In this document: positions 7,218 to 17,040 of the stretch, piece after piece
Position numbering within the stretch: position 1 is the first letter of the stretch
Layout of the letters: every line of letters begins with the position of its first letter
Source of the DNA: Stenotrophomonas sp. UBA2302
GTDB lineage: Bacteria; Pseudomonadota; Gammaproteobacteria; Xanthomonadales; Xanthomonadaceae
Reading direction: 5' to 3'
DNA: 22,898 nucleotides
Assembly (NCBI GenBank): GCA_002345545.1
Contig: DDVW01000046.1
Coordinates: 53,016-75,913 of the forward strand
Translations under genes and position numbers: made by a program
The notes under the pieces: generated by a model
Told to the model about the DNA's origin: nothing
Database searches by the model: none
The model's input: only the letters and a program-made list of their open reading frames with translations

Positions 7218-10200
7218 TCACGGCGACCCGGCCGGCAGCGGCTCGATGACGGGCGGAGGCAGGCGCGCGGGTTCCCGCCCGACCACGTCCACCGTCGGGT
7301 CTTTCCACGGGCCGGTCACTTTGTAGGTCTTGGCACCGATCTCGCCCAGCGGCTTGCCCAGCACCGCGTTGGCGGCCGCACCCACGGCGGCACCGATCGG
7401 CCCGCCGGCTACCGCTCCCACGACGGTCAGCAGGTTGCCCGAGCGCGGATTCACATCGATGGTCTGGTCGAACTGCTGGGTGCGCAGGTCGGCCTGCCCG
7501 CGGATGGTGATATCCGCCGCCGGCCCCTCCATGGCGATCCGCTCGGTGCGTGCCAGGCCGTCACCGAAATGGACCTGGCCCTCGATCTGGTTGAACGCCA
7601 GACCCTTGGAATAGAAATCGCGGAAATCGAGCATCAGCCGGCGCGGCAGTTGCGCCACGCTGAGCAGGCCCAGCACCCGGCCGGCGCCCGGCTCGACTTC
7701 CAGCAGCTGGCCGTTGCGGGCGTTCACCGTCAGCGAGCCTTCCAGCCCGGCCAGTTGGAACCCCTGCGGCGCCCCCGGCCAGCGTGCATCCAGCCGCACC
7801 TGTCCCTGCCCGCCGCGCAGCTGCCCGCCATAGCCGAGGTTGTCCATCAGCCCGCCGAGATTCTCGCTGTCCACCCGCACCACCGCATGCGTGTGCGCCT
7901 GGGCACCGATACCGCGCCATTCCCCCTCGACATCGATGGTCTGTCGGGGGGCACGGAACTGCAGCTGCTCGATCTTCAAGCCGTCAGCCAGCGGCCGGGT
8001 CCGCAGCACGGTGTGCCCCAGCATCGTCTTGCCGAAGCGCAGCTCGCCGATGTCCAGCGCCAGCGGCGGGATGTTGGCCGGATTGACCGCCGGCTCCGGA
8101 CTGTCGCGCTCGGCCGCCGCACCTGCCGGCGTAGCCGACTGCCAGAACACGCGCTCGAGCTGCCCGCTCACCGCCGCGCCACGGGCGTTGGGAACCCGCA
8201 GGTCACCGGCCAGTGACGGTCCTTCCAGCTGCACCGCGATGGCATCGGTGCCCGGCCGCAAGCGCAACCGGGTCTGCTCGAAGTGGCCACCCACCAGCAG
8301 CAGCCGCGCAGCCAGCACATCGATCTCCTTCAGCGCCAACGCCGCCTCGCTACCGGCATCATCGCCACCGCCGCGGGCCAGCCCGATCCACTCCAGCGCA
8401 TCCAGCGAGGTGGTGCGGCCGTTGACCACCAGCCCGTCGGCAGGCGGGGCGCGATCGACCACGTCGCTGCCCAGGGTGACCTGGACGCCGGTGCTGTCAT
8501 TGGCGGTACGTGCGGCCAGTGCCAGCCGGCGCCCGAAAGCGACCTCGGTGAGGCCACTGCCCAGCGGCAGCGCCGTCGACACCGTGGCGGTCAGCGTCTC
8601 ATCGGCCCGCTTGTCCAGCGGCGCCGGAAAGCGCAGGCGGGTGCCGCGCAGGTCCGAGCGCAGGCTCAACCGCGTCGGCGGCTCGATCCGGCTGCCGGCG
8701 GGCATGAGCGGCAGGGTCACGCCGATGGTCCAGTGCGAGACGCCATCGATATACGGCCGCAGCCAGTCCAGCTCGGGGGCGCGGTCCAGCAGGTCGCCGG
8801 CACCGAGCGCGGCGGTCAGTTCGGCCTCGAACGCATTGGCCGGATCACGCACCGGCTCACCAGCACGCAGGGTCAGCACGCCGTCACGCTCCTTGTGGCG
8901 GACCGCCAGCGCCGGCGCGTCGAAGCCATTGCCGCCATAAACCGCCTTGCCGCGCACATTGTCGAACTTCAGGTCCCAGCGGCGGTCGGCGAGGCTGGCT
9001 CCCTGCAGTTCGACCTCGCCGGCCAGTTGCCCAGGCTGGCCGGCACGCAATGGCTGCTGCAGGTCGAACGTCACCGCCGCCGGACCGGAGACCACCAGGT
9101 TGTCGAGGGTTTCGCCATAGCGGGCCTGCAGCGGGCTCTTGCGCAGCATCGCCAGCAGCGCGCGGCTGTCGGTGGCGGTGCGCGCGGCCACCTGCAACCG
9201 CGATTCGGCGAAATCGGCGATGCCGGCCTTGAAGTGGTCGACCTTCACTCCGGCCAGCCCGCCGTGACCGTGCAGTTCAAAACCGTTGGCGATGAAGGCG
9301 ATATCGGCATCCACCGCGTCCATCAGCGGCCAGTCGTCATCGAAGCGGATGGTGCCGTCATCGATATGTCCGCGTGCCTCGAAGCGGCCGTTGTGGCCAT
9401 CGAACGGCCAGTCGTCCAGATCGCCGACCGCCAGCCCGATGCCATTGCGCACATGGCCATCCACCAGTGCCGCATCCAGCCACGCCACCGCCGCCTCGCT
9501 CATTTTCGAACGCACCCAGAAACGCTTGGCAGCGGTCATCGGCACATCGTCCAGCTCGGCGGCAAGACTGATCCACGGCCGCGTACCGTCGCCCTGGAAA
9601 CGCAGCCCGCCGCGCACATTGGCGGCGTAGTCGGTGCCCTGTACACGCAGCGCCGGCGTGCCTACCTGCCAGCCGTCGCCTTCACGCCAGCCGACCAGTT
9701 GCCCGTCCAGTTGCAGCTCATGCAGAACGCCGAAACCGCTGGGCCAGTTGAAATCGACTCGATGGTCCGGGCGCAGCGTCAACGCCAGCGCCTGCCCGTC
9801 GCCTTCGAAGTGTCCCCGCAATCCGCTGACCCCCGGCCTGCCGCCACTGGCCGAGAACGCGGCTTCCTCCAGTTCACCATGACCCTGCAGGGTTCCACCG
9901 GCGCGGCCGCTGATGCTGACATCCGAGAACCGCAGCATGGGCCTGGCACCGTCCAGCCATTGCCGCACCCCGGGCTCCAGCTGATCGCTGAGCGCGGCCA
10001 GCCGCAGCAGCGGGGTCACGTCGATCTGGCGGCCGTGCAGGGCGAAGTCGCGTCCTCCCGCAAGCAGCAGGCCATCGAGCGAACGCTGCTTGCCCTCCGA
10101 AGCGATCCGCAGCCGTGGCGCATCCAGCCGCCAGCCGCCGGCCGCCTGTTCCCAACGGGCACGCAGCTGCACCTTGTCCAGCATCGTGGTCGGTACGGCA

Positions 10201-11045
10201 CCGACAGCGGCAAACGGCGTGCCGGCCAGTTGCAGCTCCTCCAGGTCGGCATCCACGGTCACCGACACCACCTGGGTGTCGCGCATCTGCAGCCATCCCT
10301 GCGCCGTGCCGCGGCCCTGTCGCAGGTTCACCCCGGCGATGTGCAGCAGCGGCGACCAGGCCGACAGCTCCGCCGGCGCGGCCGCCAGCCATGCCTGCCC
10401 ATCGCCCTGCTGGCGGTCGAAATCCAGTACCGCGGTGACCGGCGGCGCACCGGTATCGATCCAGCCCTTGGCCCCGGCGCGCAGGCGCTGGCCGTCCACA
10501 CGCAGGCGCAGGTCGATACGCGGAATCTCGGTGGCCAGTTTCAGCGACGGCGCATCGATATGCAGGCGCCCGCCGATCACCTGCAGCTCGCCCAGCCGCC
10601 GCAGCGTTTCCAGCGGATCGCCGCCGCCACCGCTGCTGGGCAGGCCGCGCACCGACCAGCGGCCGGTGTCATCGCGCTGCAGCGTCAGCGCCAGCCCGCG
10701 CAAGCGCAGCTCGGTCAGCGGTGCGCCCGGGAACAGCCCCGAGTACAGCGCCACCAGCACCTCGGCCTGGCCGATCCGCACGCCTTCGCCCTGGCCGATC
10801 CGCAGCCCATCGAGTTGCAGCAGCGGGCCACGCCGGGTCCAGCGCGTGGCCAGATGATCGAACGCCACCGGCTGCCCGGCGCGCTCACTCAGCCATGCCG
10901 CCACCTTGTCCGGGTGCGCCTGCACCATCGGCAGCAACTGGCTGAAACCACCGACCAGCAGCGCCACGCCCACCAGCAGCACCGCCAGTACATACAGCAC
11001 ATGGCGGCGCAGACGGCGCAGGCGGTGGCGCAGCAGGCTGGTCAT
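7218..11045 (-). CDS. yhdP: YhdP family AsmA-like envelope protein (TIGR02099)
   Basis: YhdP belongs to the AsmA-like group (with TamB and YdbH) that carries phospholipids from the inner to the outer membrane. The 1275-residue protein has an N-terminal basic stretch and one membrane anchor (about 16-34, [19 protein letters not shown]), followed by a long periplasmic region with repeated beta-strand patterns typical of bridge-like lipid transfer proteins. The first block [11 protein letters not shown] and the C-terminal AsmA-like block ([38 protein letters not shown]) match the TIGR02099 family, and the length is normal. It lies 18 bases after rng and 49 bases before tldD, in the enterobacterial order. 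It is the largest gene in the window and is intact. Confidence 0.93.
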   Translation of the reverse strand: MTSLLRHRLRRLRRHVLYVLAVLLVGVALLVGGFSQLLPMVQAHPDKVAAWLSERAGQPVAFDHLATRWTRRGPLLQLDGLRIGQGEGVRIGQAEVLVALYSGLFPGAPLTELRLRGLALTLQRDDTGRWSVRGLPSSGGGGDPLETLRRLGELQVIGGRLHIDAPSLKLATEIPRIDLRLRVDGQRLRAGAKGWIDTGAPPVTAVLDFDRQQGDGQAWLAAAPAELSAWSPLLHIAGVNLRQGRGTAQGWLQMRDTQVVSVTVDADLEELQLAGTPFAAVGAVPTTMLDKVQLRARWEQAAGGWRLDAPRLRIASEGKQRSLDGLLLAGGRDFALHGRQIDVTPLLRLAALSDQLEPGVRQWLDGARPMLRFSDVSISGRAGGTLQGHGELEEAAFSASGGRPGVSGLRGHFEGDGQALALTLRPDHRVDFNWPSGFGVLHELQLDGQLVGWREGDGWQVGTPALRVQGTDYAANVRGGLRFQGDGTRPWISLAAELDDVPMTAAKRFWVRSKMSEAAVAWLDAALVDGHVRNGIGLAVGDLDDWPFDGHNGRFEARGHIDDGTIRFDDDWPLMDAVDADIAFIANGFELHGHGGLAGVKVDHFKAGIADFAESRLQVAARTATDSRALLAMLRKSPLQARYGETLDNLVVSGPAAVTFDLQQPLRAGQPGQLAGEVELQGASLADRRWDLKFDNVRGKAVYGGNGFDAPALAVRHKERDGVLTLRAGEPVRDPANAFEAELTAALGAGDLLDRAPELDWLRPYIDGVSHWTIGVTLPLMPAGSRIEPPTRLSLRSDLRGTRLRFPAPLDKRADETLTATVSTALPLGSGLTEVAFGRRLALAARTANDSTGVQVTLGSDVVDRAPPADGLVVNGRTTSLDALEWIGLARGGGDDAGSEAALALKEIDVLAARLLLVGGHFEQTRLRLRPGTDAIAVQLEGPSLAGDLRVPNARGAAVSGQLERVFWQSATPAGAAAERDSPEPAVNPANIPPLALDIGELRFGKTMLGHTVLRTRPLADGLKIEQLQFRAPRQTIDVEGEWRGIGAQAHTHAVVRVDSENLGGLMDNLGYGGQLRGGQGQVRLDARWPGAPQGFQLAGLEGSLTVNARNGQLLEVEPGAGRVLGLLSVAQLPRRLMLDFRDFYSKGLAFNQIEGQVHFGDGLARTERIAMEGPAADITIRGQADLRTQQFDQTIDVNPRSGNLLTVVGAVAGGPIGAAVGAAANAVLGKPLGEIGAKTYKVTGPWKDPTVDVVGREPARLPPPVIEPLPAGSP

Positions 11046-11063
11046 ACCGCCAGGGCGGGAAAA

Positions 11064-12563
11064 TCAAAGCAGCACGACATCGAACTGCTCCTGCAGGTAC
11101 TGGTCGTCGGCCTGGAAATGGATGCTCTTGCCGAGGAACTCCTCCAGCTCGGCCACCGCCGCCGATTCCTCGTCGGTGATGCGCGCCACCACCTTGCTGG
11201 AGGCGATCACCAGCAGCCGCGCCGATTCGAACAGCCGCACAGCACGGGTGATCTCGCGGAAGATCTCGTAGGTCACCGTTTCGGTGGTCTTGATGCTGCC
11301 GCGGCCACTGCACTGCGGGCAGGTTTCCGATAACTGCCGCTCCAGACTCTCGACCGTGCGCTTGCGGGTCATCTCCACCAGCCCCAGCGGCGAGAAATCG
11401 TAGACCGTGGTCTTGGCATGGTCGCGGGCCAGCGCCTTTTCCAGCGTGCGCAGCACCTGGCGGCGGTGCTCGGCGTCATCCATGTCGATGAAGTCGATGA
11501 TGATGATGCCGCCCAGGTTGCGCAGCCGCAGCTGCCGCGCCACCGCCTGCGCCGCCTCCAGGTTGGTGCGGAACACGGTTTCTTCCAGATTGCGCTGGCC
11601 GATGAACGAACCGGTGTTCACATCGATTGTGGTCATCGCCTCGGTCTGGTCGATCACCAGGTAGCCGCCGGACTTGAGCGGCACCTGCTTGTCCAGCGCG
11701 CGGCCGATCTCGTCCTCCACGCCGAACATGTCGAAGATCGGCCGGTCACCGGCATACAGTTCCAGTTTCTCGCCCAGCACCGGCATGTACTTGGCGACGA
11801 AGGCCTGCAGCTGGGTGAAGGTTTCCTTGGAGTCGACCTTGACCTTGTCCACGTCCTTGCGGATCAGGTCGCGCACCGAACGCAGCGGCAGGCTCAGGTC
11901 TTCGTAGATGATGCTGCACGGCGGCGCCTCGCGGCCGCGGCGCTCGACCACCGCCCACACCCGTGACAGGTAGGAGATGTCCTCGGCCAGCGCCTCGGCC
12001 GGCTGGCCTTCGGCATTGGTGCGCACGATGTAGCCGTAACCGCCGTACTGGGCGGAGATTTCGGTGACCAGCGACTTCAGCCGCGCACGTTCGGTTTCGT
12101 CCTCGATGCGCGCCGACACGCCGACCATCTTCGACTGCGGCAGCAGCACCAGGTAGCGCGAGGGAATGCTGATCTGCGTGGTCAGGCGCGCGCCCTTGGT
12201 CCCGATCGGGTCCTTGACCACCTGCACCACCACGTCCTGGCCGTCGCGCAGCAGCTCCACGATCGGCACCGAGGACGGCAGCGGCAGGCTGGTTGCGGTT
12301 TCATCGGTGTCGGCCACCACCGGCGCCGGCCGCACCACGTCGTTGGCGTGCAGGAACGCGGCGCGCTCCAGCCCCACCTCGACGAAGGCCGCCTGCATGC
12401 CGGGCATCACCCGCTGCACCTTGCCCTTGTAGATGTTGCCGACCACACCCCGGCGCCAGCCGCGCTCGATGTGCAGCTCCTGCAGCATGCCGTTCTCGAT
12501 CACCGCCACGCGGGTTTCGCGCGGGGTGACATTGACCAGAATCTCTTCGGACACGTCCCTCAT
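11064..12563 (-). CDS. rng: Ribonuclease G
   Basis: RNase G is a cytoplasmic endoribonuclease of the RNase E/G family that trims the 5' end of 16S rRNA and cuts some mRNAs. The 499-residue protein begins with the family pattern [18 protein letters not shown] and has the S1 RNA-binding region ([20 protein letters not shown]). The catalytic Mg-binding aspartates are visible as Asp314 (TTIDVNTG) and Asp357 (IIDFIDM), 43 residues apart as in RNase E. The zinc-link cysteines are Cys415 and Cys418 (CPQCSGRG). There is no long C-terminal scaffold, which separates it from RNase E. Its start overlaps the stop of maf by four bases (ATGA), so translation is probably coupled. Confidence 0.96.
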   Translation of the reverse strand: MRDVSEEILVNVTPRETRVAVIENGMLQELHIERGWRRGVVGNIYKGKVQRVMPGMQAAFVEVGLERAAFLHANDVVRPAPVVADTDETATSLPLPSSVPIVELLRDGQDVVVQVVKDPIGTKGARLTTQISIPSRYLVLLPQSKMVGVSARIEDETERARLKSLVTEISAQYGGYGYIVRTNAEGQPAEALAEDISYLSRVWAVVERRGREAPPCSIIYEDLSLPLRSVRDLIRKDVDKVKVDSKETFTQLQAFVAKYMPVLGEKLELYAGDRPIFDMFGVEDEIGRALDKQVPLKSGGYLVIDQTEAMTTIDVNTGSFIGQRNLEETVFRTNLEAAQAVARQLRLRNLGGIIIIDFIDMDDAEHRRQVLRTLEKALARDHAKTTVYDFSPLGLVEMTRKRTVESLERQLSETCPQCSGRGSIKTTETVTYEIFREITRAVRLFESARLLVIASSKVVARITDEESAAVAELEEFLGKSIHFQADDQYLQEQFDVVLL

Positions 12564-13150
12564 TCCCCCTTGTCCATGGAATCTTCCGCCACGCCAAACC
12601 CGCGCAGCAGTTCCCCTGTCTGTTGCAGCGGCAGCCCCATCACTCCGGAATAGCTGCCGGCCAGATGGCTGATGAAACGCTCCGCCGCCCCCTGGATGGC
12701 ATAACCGCCGGCCTTGCCCATCGGCTCACCCGTCGCCACATAGGCGGCGATCTGCGCCTGCGTCATCGCCGCGAAGGTCACCTGCGAGCGCACCACCTGC
12801 ACCTGTTCCCGCCCGTGGGCGACCAGTGCCACCGCGGTGATCACCTCATGCGTGCGCCCGGCCAGCGATGCCAGCATCGCCGCCGCATCGGCCGCGTCCA
12901 CCGGCTTGCCGTAGACCCGGTCGCCCAGCACCACCTCGGTGTCCGAGCCCAGCACCACCGCATCCGGGTCATGCGCCACTTGCGCCAGGCCGGCCCGCGC
13001 CTTGTCCAGCGCCACCCGTTGCACATAGGCTGCAGGCGACTCCTGTGCCCCCCGGATTTCGGGCACGTCCAGATCCAGGGCACGGAAAGCCACGTCAAGA
13101 CGGCCGAGAAGTTCGTTGCGGCGGGGCGAGCGGGAGGCAAGATAGAGCAT
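12560..13150 (-). CDS. maf: Maf-like nucleotide pyrophosphatase (YhdE type)
   Basis: Maf proteins hydrolyse non-canonical or surplus nucleoside triphosphates to monophosphates; the YhdE branch prefers dTTP and UTP. The 196-residue protein has the N-terminal SRSPRR motif (6-11), Lys50 in RVALDKA, the catalytic acidic block [16 protein letters not shown] (68-83), and [10 protein letters not shown] (145-154), which marks the YhdE rather than the YceF branch. The start at 13150 gives the standard [12 protein letters not shown] terminus; the frame continues upstream without family character. No clear Shine-Dalgarno sequence precedes it. It overlaps rng by four bases and heads the maf-rng-yhdP-tldD operon. 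Confidence 0.94.
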   Translation of the reverse strand: MLYLASRSPRRNELLGRLDVAFRALDLDVPEIRGAQESPAAYVQRVALDKARAGLAQVAHDPDAVVLGSDTEVVLGDRVYGKPVDAADAAAMLASLAGRTHEVITAVALVAHGREQVQVVRSQVTFAAMTQAQIAAYVATGEPMGKAGGYAIQGAAERFISHLAGSYSGVMGLPLQQTGELLRGFGVAEDSMDKGE

Positions 13151-13267
13151 CGCGAAAGCATAACCCGCGGCACCTGACTGAATGATCGGCAAAGCCGGCA
13201 ATGCAGCGCCAACCCCGTCACGACTCACCACCCGTTCATCGCCCCGTGTCCACTTTCACGATCCACC

Positions 13268-13273
13268 AGGAGG
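13268..13273 (+). promoter_or_regulatory. Ribosome binding site of the SIMPL gene
   Basis: A full AGGAGG lies five bases before the ATG at 13279 and decides that start over an upstream in-frame ATG at 13201. Confidence 0.75.
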
Positions 13274-13278
13274 TTCCC

Positions 13279-14013
13279 ATGCGCCGTTCCCCCCTTGCCC
13301 CGCTGCTGCTGGCCCTATTCCTCGTCCCGGGAGTTCCGATGACCGCCCACGCCCAGACCATCCCGGCCACCCAGGCCAGTGACACCACCCTGCTCAACAT
13401 CTCCGCCCAGGCCGAGGCCCGCCGCGTGCCCGACGTGGCCACGCTGTCGGCCGGCGTGGTCACCCAGGCCGTGGACGGCAACACCGCCATGCGCGAGAAC
13501 GCGGTGCAGATGGACAAGGTGATGGCCGCGATCAAGGCCGCCGGCATTGCCGAGCGCGACATCCAGACCAGCGGCATCAACCTCAGCCCGCAATACCGCT
13601 ACGCCGAGAACGAGGCGCCGAAGATCACCGGCTACCAGGCCAACAACACGGTCAGCCTGAAGGTGCGCGACATCACCAAGCTGGGCAAGGTGCTCGACAG
13701 CCTGGCCGCACAGGGGGCCAACCAGATCAACGGCCCCAGCTTCGAGATCGACCAGCCCGAGCCGGTCTATGACGAAGCCCGGCTGGCCGCGCTGAAGAAG
13801 GCCCAGGCCCGTGCCGAGACCTATGCCAAGTCGCTGGGCCTGCGCGTGCGCCGCACCGTCAGCATCTCCGAAGGCAGCCAGGGCGGCTTCCGGCCGATGC
13901 CGATGATGGCCATGGCCAGCCGCAGCGCCAAGATGGAAATGGATACCGCGGTATCGCCCGGCGAAACCACCGTCTCGGTGAATCTGGACGTGGTGTTCGA
14001 ACTAGGCCGCTGA
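13279..14013 (+). CDS. Exported SIMPL-domain protein (DUF541, YggE-like)
   Basis: The 244-residue protein has a signal peptide: MRRSPLAPLLLALFLVP with a likely cleavage after Ala25 (AHA before QT), so it is probably periplasmic. The rest is a SIMPL (DUF541) domain: ISAQAEARRVPDVATLSAGV (about 41-60), then RDIQTSGINLSPQYRY (about 94-109), the VSLKVRDITKLGKVLDSLAAQGA region, and LKKAQARAETYAKSLGL (about 173-189). Some members such as YggE are linked to oxidative stress defence; the molecular function is unknown. A Met-rich stretch (six Met in 17 residues, around RPMPMMAMASRSAKMEM, about 204-220) precedes the last strand. The gene is divergent from maf and followed by its own terminator. Confidence 0.9.
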   Translation: MRRSPLAPLLLALFLVPGVPMTAHAQTIPATQASDTTLLNISAQAEARRVPDVATLSAGVVTQAVDGNTAMRENAVQMDKVMAAIKAAGIAERDIQTSGINLSPQYRYAENEAPKITGYQANNTVSLKVRDITKLGKVLDSLAAQGANQINGPSFEIDQPEPVYDEARLAALKKAQARAETYAKSLGLRVRRTVSISEGSQGGFRPMPMMAMASRSAKMEMDTAVSPGETTVSVNLDVVFELGR

Positions 14014-14033
14014 TCCACGCCCGGCGCAGCACC

Positions 14034-14061
14034 GGCAACGGCACCTCCGGGTGCCGTTGCC
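14034..14061 (+). terminator. Terminator of the SIMPL gene
   Basis: A perfect 12-bp stem (GGCAACGGCACC at 14034-14045 with its complement at 14050-14061) closes a TCCG loop and is followed by ATTTGT. It lies 20 bases after the stop codon. Confidence 0.85.
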
Positions 14062-14186
14062 ATTTGTGGATCCGGCGGTGCCGCCGCCGCGCAGGCGCCA
14101 TGCATCCGCACCACGGAAATCGTCCCGGTGCGGGAGCGAAGCTGTCCGCCGCTTAACCGCCACCCTCGCCCCCTCTTGCCGTGATC

Positions 14187-14247
14187 CGGTATTGCAGGCG
14201 CACTGCAACTGCAGGCCGGGAGCCTGCAACCCCGTCCTGCAGTACCG
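14187..14247. repeat. Nested inverted-repeat element upstream of the TonB-like gene
   Basis: The outer arms CGGTATTGCAGG (14187-14198) and CCTGCAGTACCG (14236-14247) pair over 12 positions with one G-T. Inside, TGCAGGC (14210-14216) pairs with GCCTGCA (14222-14228). In addition TTGCAGGC (14192-14199) is an exact complement of GCCTGCAA (14222-14229), so the inner right arm has two possible partners. The element ends 40 bases before the TonB-like start codon. It could be an operator, an mRNA leader structure or a dispersed palindrome. Confidence 0.55.
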
Positions 14248-14287
14248 CGCGTTGTCATCCGTCACACGCCACGCATGGAGGTGGAAC

Positions 14288-14950
14288 ATGGTCCGCACGC
14301 AGCATCGCGTCACGTCTGTCCCGTTCGAGCCGTCCCGCATCTTCGCCTACAGCACCGCCATCGCACTGCATGCCCTGGCGCTGGGATTGCTGCTGATCCC
14401 GCTGTCGCAGACCCCCATCCGCACCACTGCGGCACAGGAGCCGCGCTGGCAGATTCCTGAGCCTCGGGTACTGCCACCGCCTCCCCCATCACCCCCGGAA
14501 GCGGTGCTCACGACCTCGCCCCCCGCTCCCTCGCGGCCACCGGCGTTGCCGCTGGCGGTGGAAACCGCGCCGATGCCGGTGTTCGCGGTCGAAGCCGTGA
14601 TCGCACCGCCGGCAGATATCGCCGCAGCGCCCGACAACACCCCCTCCAGTACAACCACCACCGGCACCGCACTGGAAGGAGTGGAGCTGCGTTACCTGCG
14701 CGCACCGGCACCGGCCTATCCGCGTGAAGCCCTGCTGGCCAACGCGCAGGGCACGGTGATCCTGCGCGTGCTGGTGGACGTGGATGGCTCGCCCGTGCAG
14801 GTGAGCGTGGAACGCGGCAGCGGCAACCGCAGCCTGGACAATGCCGCCCGCCGCCAGGTGCTGCGCCAATGGAAGTTCCAGCCGGCCAGCGACCAAGGGC
14901 GGCCGGTGCAGGCCTGGGGCCTGGTGCCCATCGAGTTCAAGCTGGATTGA
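14288..14950 (+). CDS. TonB-like energy transducer
   Basis: The 220-residue protein has TonB architecture: a short cytoplasmic N terminus, one membrane segment (about 19-40) that contains His28 at a position like the essential His of TonB, a Pro-rich periplasmic spacer (PPPPPSPP at 63-70, then more Pro and Ala up to about 117), and a TonB C-terminal domain (about 134-220) with APAYPREALLANAQGTVILR and QWKFQPA. TonB couples the proton gradient, through ExbB-ExbD, to outer membrane receptors. No exbB or exbD genes are adjacent, so this is probably one of several TonB paralogs, and its receptor is unknown. The ATG at 14288 has GGAGG at 14277-14281; the longer frame from 14051 has no family character before this. 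Confidence 0.88.
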   Translation: MVRTQHRVTSVPFEPSRIFAYSTAIALHALALGLLLIPLSQTPIRTTAAQEPRWQIPEPRVLPPPPPSPPEAVLTTSPPAPSRPPALPLAVETAPMPVFAVEAVIAPPADIAAAPDNTPSSTTTTGTALEGVELRYLRAPAPAYPREALLANAQGTVILRVLVDVDGSPVQVSVERGSGNRSLDNAARRQVLRQWKFQPASDQGRPVQAWGLVPIEFKLD

Positions 14951-15031
14951 GACCACACGGCCGGGAGCAGCTGAAGCCTCTTGCCGGCCGTAGCCCATCC
15001 ATTGCAGAGAAGTCGACTTCATCAGCTGGCC

Positions 15032-15075
15032 CCGGACATGACAAAGGCGCCCTGCAGCGCCCTTGTCATGTCCGG
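15032..15075. terminator. Long hairpin between the TonB-like gene and the convergent hypothetical gene
   Basis: Arms 15032-15050 and 15057-15075 pair at 18 of 19 positions (one A-C mismatch) around a six-base loop. The inner part AAAGGCGC/GCGCCCTT is terminator-like on both strands. It lies between two convergent genes, 81 bases after one stop and 19 bases after the other. There is no long T run. Confidence 0.7.
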
Positions 15076-15094
15076 CATCACCCGTGCACCCGGC

Positions 15095-15511
15095 TCAATG
15101 CGCGGTGACCGCATCCCGGTTGCCGATCCCCAGCTCCACGGCGAGATTGCGCTTCCAGGTGTCGAAGTCGATGCCCTGCGCCGCCGCCTCGGCGTGGGCG
15201 GCATCCTTCAATGCGTCCGAATACATCAGCCGCACCGGAGTGTTGTTGTTCTCGTGCCATTCGGCCGCCTGCATGATCAGCGCCAGCACCCGCGCGGCGC
15301 TGGGGGTTTCGCCGGCGATCTTGCCGTCCATGCCCAGCACCCATTCGCCGTCGCGACGGACGATCCCGGCCAGCAGCGTGCGGTGCTCATCGCGCAGTTC
15401 GGCATGCGGCTCGACGCTGGCCTTGGGTTCGGGATTGGCGGCGGCCTGGTTGCGCTCGCGCTCGGCCAGCTTCTTCTTCGCCTCGCGGCGGCCCTTGGAT
15501 TGGATCGACAT
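15095..15511 (-). CDS. Conserved-looking hypothetical protein (138 aa)
   Basis: I do not recognise a named family. The protein starts with a very basic helix (QSKGRREAKKKLAERERNQ, 4-22), then an Ala/Pro/Glu linker, then a folded-looking region (about 36-134) with the patterns LLAGIVRRDGEWVLGMDGKI (47-64), ARVLALIMQAAEWHENNNTP (73-92) and RLMYSDALKDAAHAEAAAQG (94-113). There is no signal peptide or membrane segment. Codon use matches the neighbours, and the gene is bounded by a hairpin downstream, which supports a real gene. The ATG at 15511 gives the most natural N terminus; an upstream ATG at 15550 adds 13 residues. It is followed on the same strand by nothing until the hairpin and preceded by the exporter gene about 80 bases away in the opposite sense of numbering, so the two may be cotranscribed. 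Confidence 0.72.
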   Translation of the reverse strand: MSIQSKGRREAKKKLAERERNQAAANPEPKASVEPHAELRDEHRTLLAGIVRRDGEWVLGMDGKIAGETPSAARVLALIMQAAEWHENNNTPVRLMYSDALKDAAHAEAAAQGIDFDTWKRNLAVELGIGNRDAVTAH

Positions 15512-15590
15512 CGGTGTGTGCTCTTGAACGGTCGCTGGTGATGGCGGCACGGCTATTGTCCCCTATCGGGGTGACGGCGCGGTCGCGGCC

Positions 15591-16811
15591 TCAGGATCGG
15601 GTGGCGGCACGCTGCGCGCGCAGGCTGCGGCGTTCCCATTTCCAGGCGATACCGCTGGCGATGGCGAACAGCCCGGCGCCGATGGCCAGCCACAGCCCGC
15701 TGCGGCTGAGCAGCGGCGACAGCATGCCGGCGATGACGGAGTTGGTCAGCAGCGTGCTGAAGGCCTGCATCGAGGAGGCGGTGCCACGCTGGCGCGGGTA
15801 CATGTCCAGGATCGCCAGGCTCAGGATCGGGAAGATCAACGCCACGCCGAAGGAGGTCAGCGGCAACGCCAGCACCGCCCACGGCACGCTCATCTGCGGC
15901 GCCAGCGCGTTGTAGCCGATGTTGTACACGGTGGCCACGGCGATGCAGCCATAGCCGATGCGCACCGCACGCGCGCCGTCCATGCGTCCGGCCGCGCGCC
16001 CGGAAGCGTAGGCACCCAGCGCCATGCCGCCGATGGTGGGAATGAACAGCCACGCGAACTGGCGCTCGTTCAGGTGCAGCAGGTCCAGGATGAAGGCCGG
16101 TGCCGAGGCGATATACAGGAACAGCCCGCCGAAACCCAGCGAGCCGGCGGCGGCCAGCCGCAGGAAACGCGGATTGCGGGCGATGCCGATGTAATCGCGC
16201 AGCAGCCGGCCCGGATGCAGCGACAGCCGCAGCTGCGGGGGATGGGTTTCCGGCAGCCAGATCATCGTGATCAGCAGCAGCACCGTGGAGAACGCGACCA
16301 GAAACCAGAAGATGCCCTGCCAGTGGGTCCAGCCCAGCAGCCAGCCGCCGATGATCGGCGCGATGGCCGGGGCGATGGAGAAGATCATCGACACCTGGCT
16401 CATCAACCGCTGCGCGTCGTCGCCGTCGTACAGGTCGCGGATCACCGCGCGGCCGATGATGTAGCCCACGCCGGCCGACAGCCCCTGCAGGCCGCGGAAC
16501 AGCAGCAAGGTGGCCATGTCGTTGGCCAGCGCGCAGCCGATGGAGGCGCCGATGAATACCACCAGCCCGGCCAGGATCACCCGCTTGCGGCCCAGCGCAT
16601 CGGACAGCGCGCCGTGCAGCAGGCTCATCAAGGCGTAGGCCAGCAGATAGACGCTGATGACCTGCTGCATGGCCAGTTTGTCGGCACCCATATCGGCGCC
16701 GATGTGCGGAAAGGCCGGGAACACCGCATCGATCGCGAACGGACCGAACATCGACAATCCGCCCACCAGCAGGGCGATACGGCGCAGCGAGACCTGCTTG
16801 CTTGCTTGCAT
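15591..16811 (-). CDS. Bcr/CflA family multidrug efflux transporter (MFS)
   Basis: The 406-residue protein is an inner membrane proton-driven exporter of the major facilitator superfamily. Twelve hydrophobic segments can be followed. The family signature near the first segment is visible as PFAIDAVFPAFP (24-35), and motif A between segments two and three as GALSDALGRKR (67-77). The Bcr/CflA group exports compounds such as bicyclomycin, chloramphenicol or sulphonamides; the substrate here cannot be told from sequence. The start at 16811 begins MQASKQVSLRR just before the first segment; the frame runs on to an ATG at 16913, adding 34 residues without family character. It is divergent from the glycine riboswitch and gcvP unit. 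Confidence 0.9.
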   Translation of the reverse strand: MQASKQVSLRRIALLVGGLSMFGPFAIDAVFPAFPHIGADMGADKLAMQQVISVYLLAYALMSLLHGALSDALGRKRVILAGLVVFIGASIGCALANDMATLLLFRGLQGLSAGVGYIIGRAVIRDLYDGDDAQRLMSQVSMIFSIAPAIAPIIGGWLLGWTHWQGIFWFLVAFSTVLLLITMIWLPETHPPQLRLSLHPGRLLRDYIGIARNPRFLRLAAAGSLGFGGLFLYIASAPAFILDLLHLNERQFAWLFIPTIGGMALGAYASGRAAGRMDGARAVRIGYGCIAVATVYNIGYNALAPQMSVPWAVLALPLTSFGVALIFPILSLAILDMYPRQRGTASSMQAFSTLLTNSVIAGMLSPLLSRSGLWLAIGAGLFAIASGIAWKWERRSLRAQRAATRS

Positions 16812-17012
16812 GGGTTCCAACAACCGGAAAACGCACCGGCACAAGGCCGCTGCAGGAGGGATATTCAGCTGAACAGGGTCGGGCAGCGGAGGCTGCGGCA
16901 CGGCCATGGGCAATCACGATACAGGCCCAGAGGCGCTTCGTTCAGCGGGACCAGACCTTCCCGGCCGCCACATGCGGCGCGCGGTCCCGAAACCGGGCTG
17001 CCGATGGTAATC

Positions 17013-17032
17013 CAGGCCGGTACGCCGGCCTG
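17013..17032. promoter_or_regulatory. Inverted repeat at the -35 region of the gcvP promoter
   Basis: CAGGCCGG (17013-17020) and CCGGCCTG (17025-17032) are perfect complements around TACG. The repeat lies 8 to 28 bases upstream of the TATAAT at 17041, where a -35 element is expected and no TTGACA-like hexamer is seen. It could be an operator for a dimeric regulator or a terminator-like hairpin. Confidence 0.4.
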
Positions 17033-17040
17033 CCCCGGGC

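Noticed and set aside
8283..11333. Long open frame (1016 codons) on the + strand opposite yhdP
   Set aside because: It is a shadow of yhdP in high-GC DNA. Its composition is dominated by Arg, Gln, His and Ala without any domain pattern, while the - strand gene matches the YhdP family in full.
14051..14287. N-terminal extension of the TonB-like gene from an ATG at 14051
   Set aside because: The extra 79 residues run through the terminator and the inverted-repeat element and have no TonB character; GGAGG before 14288 marks the true start.
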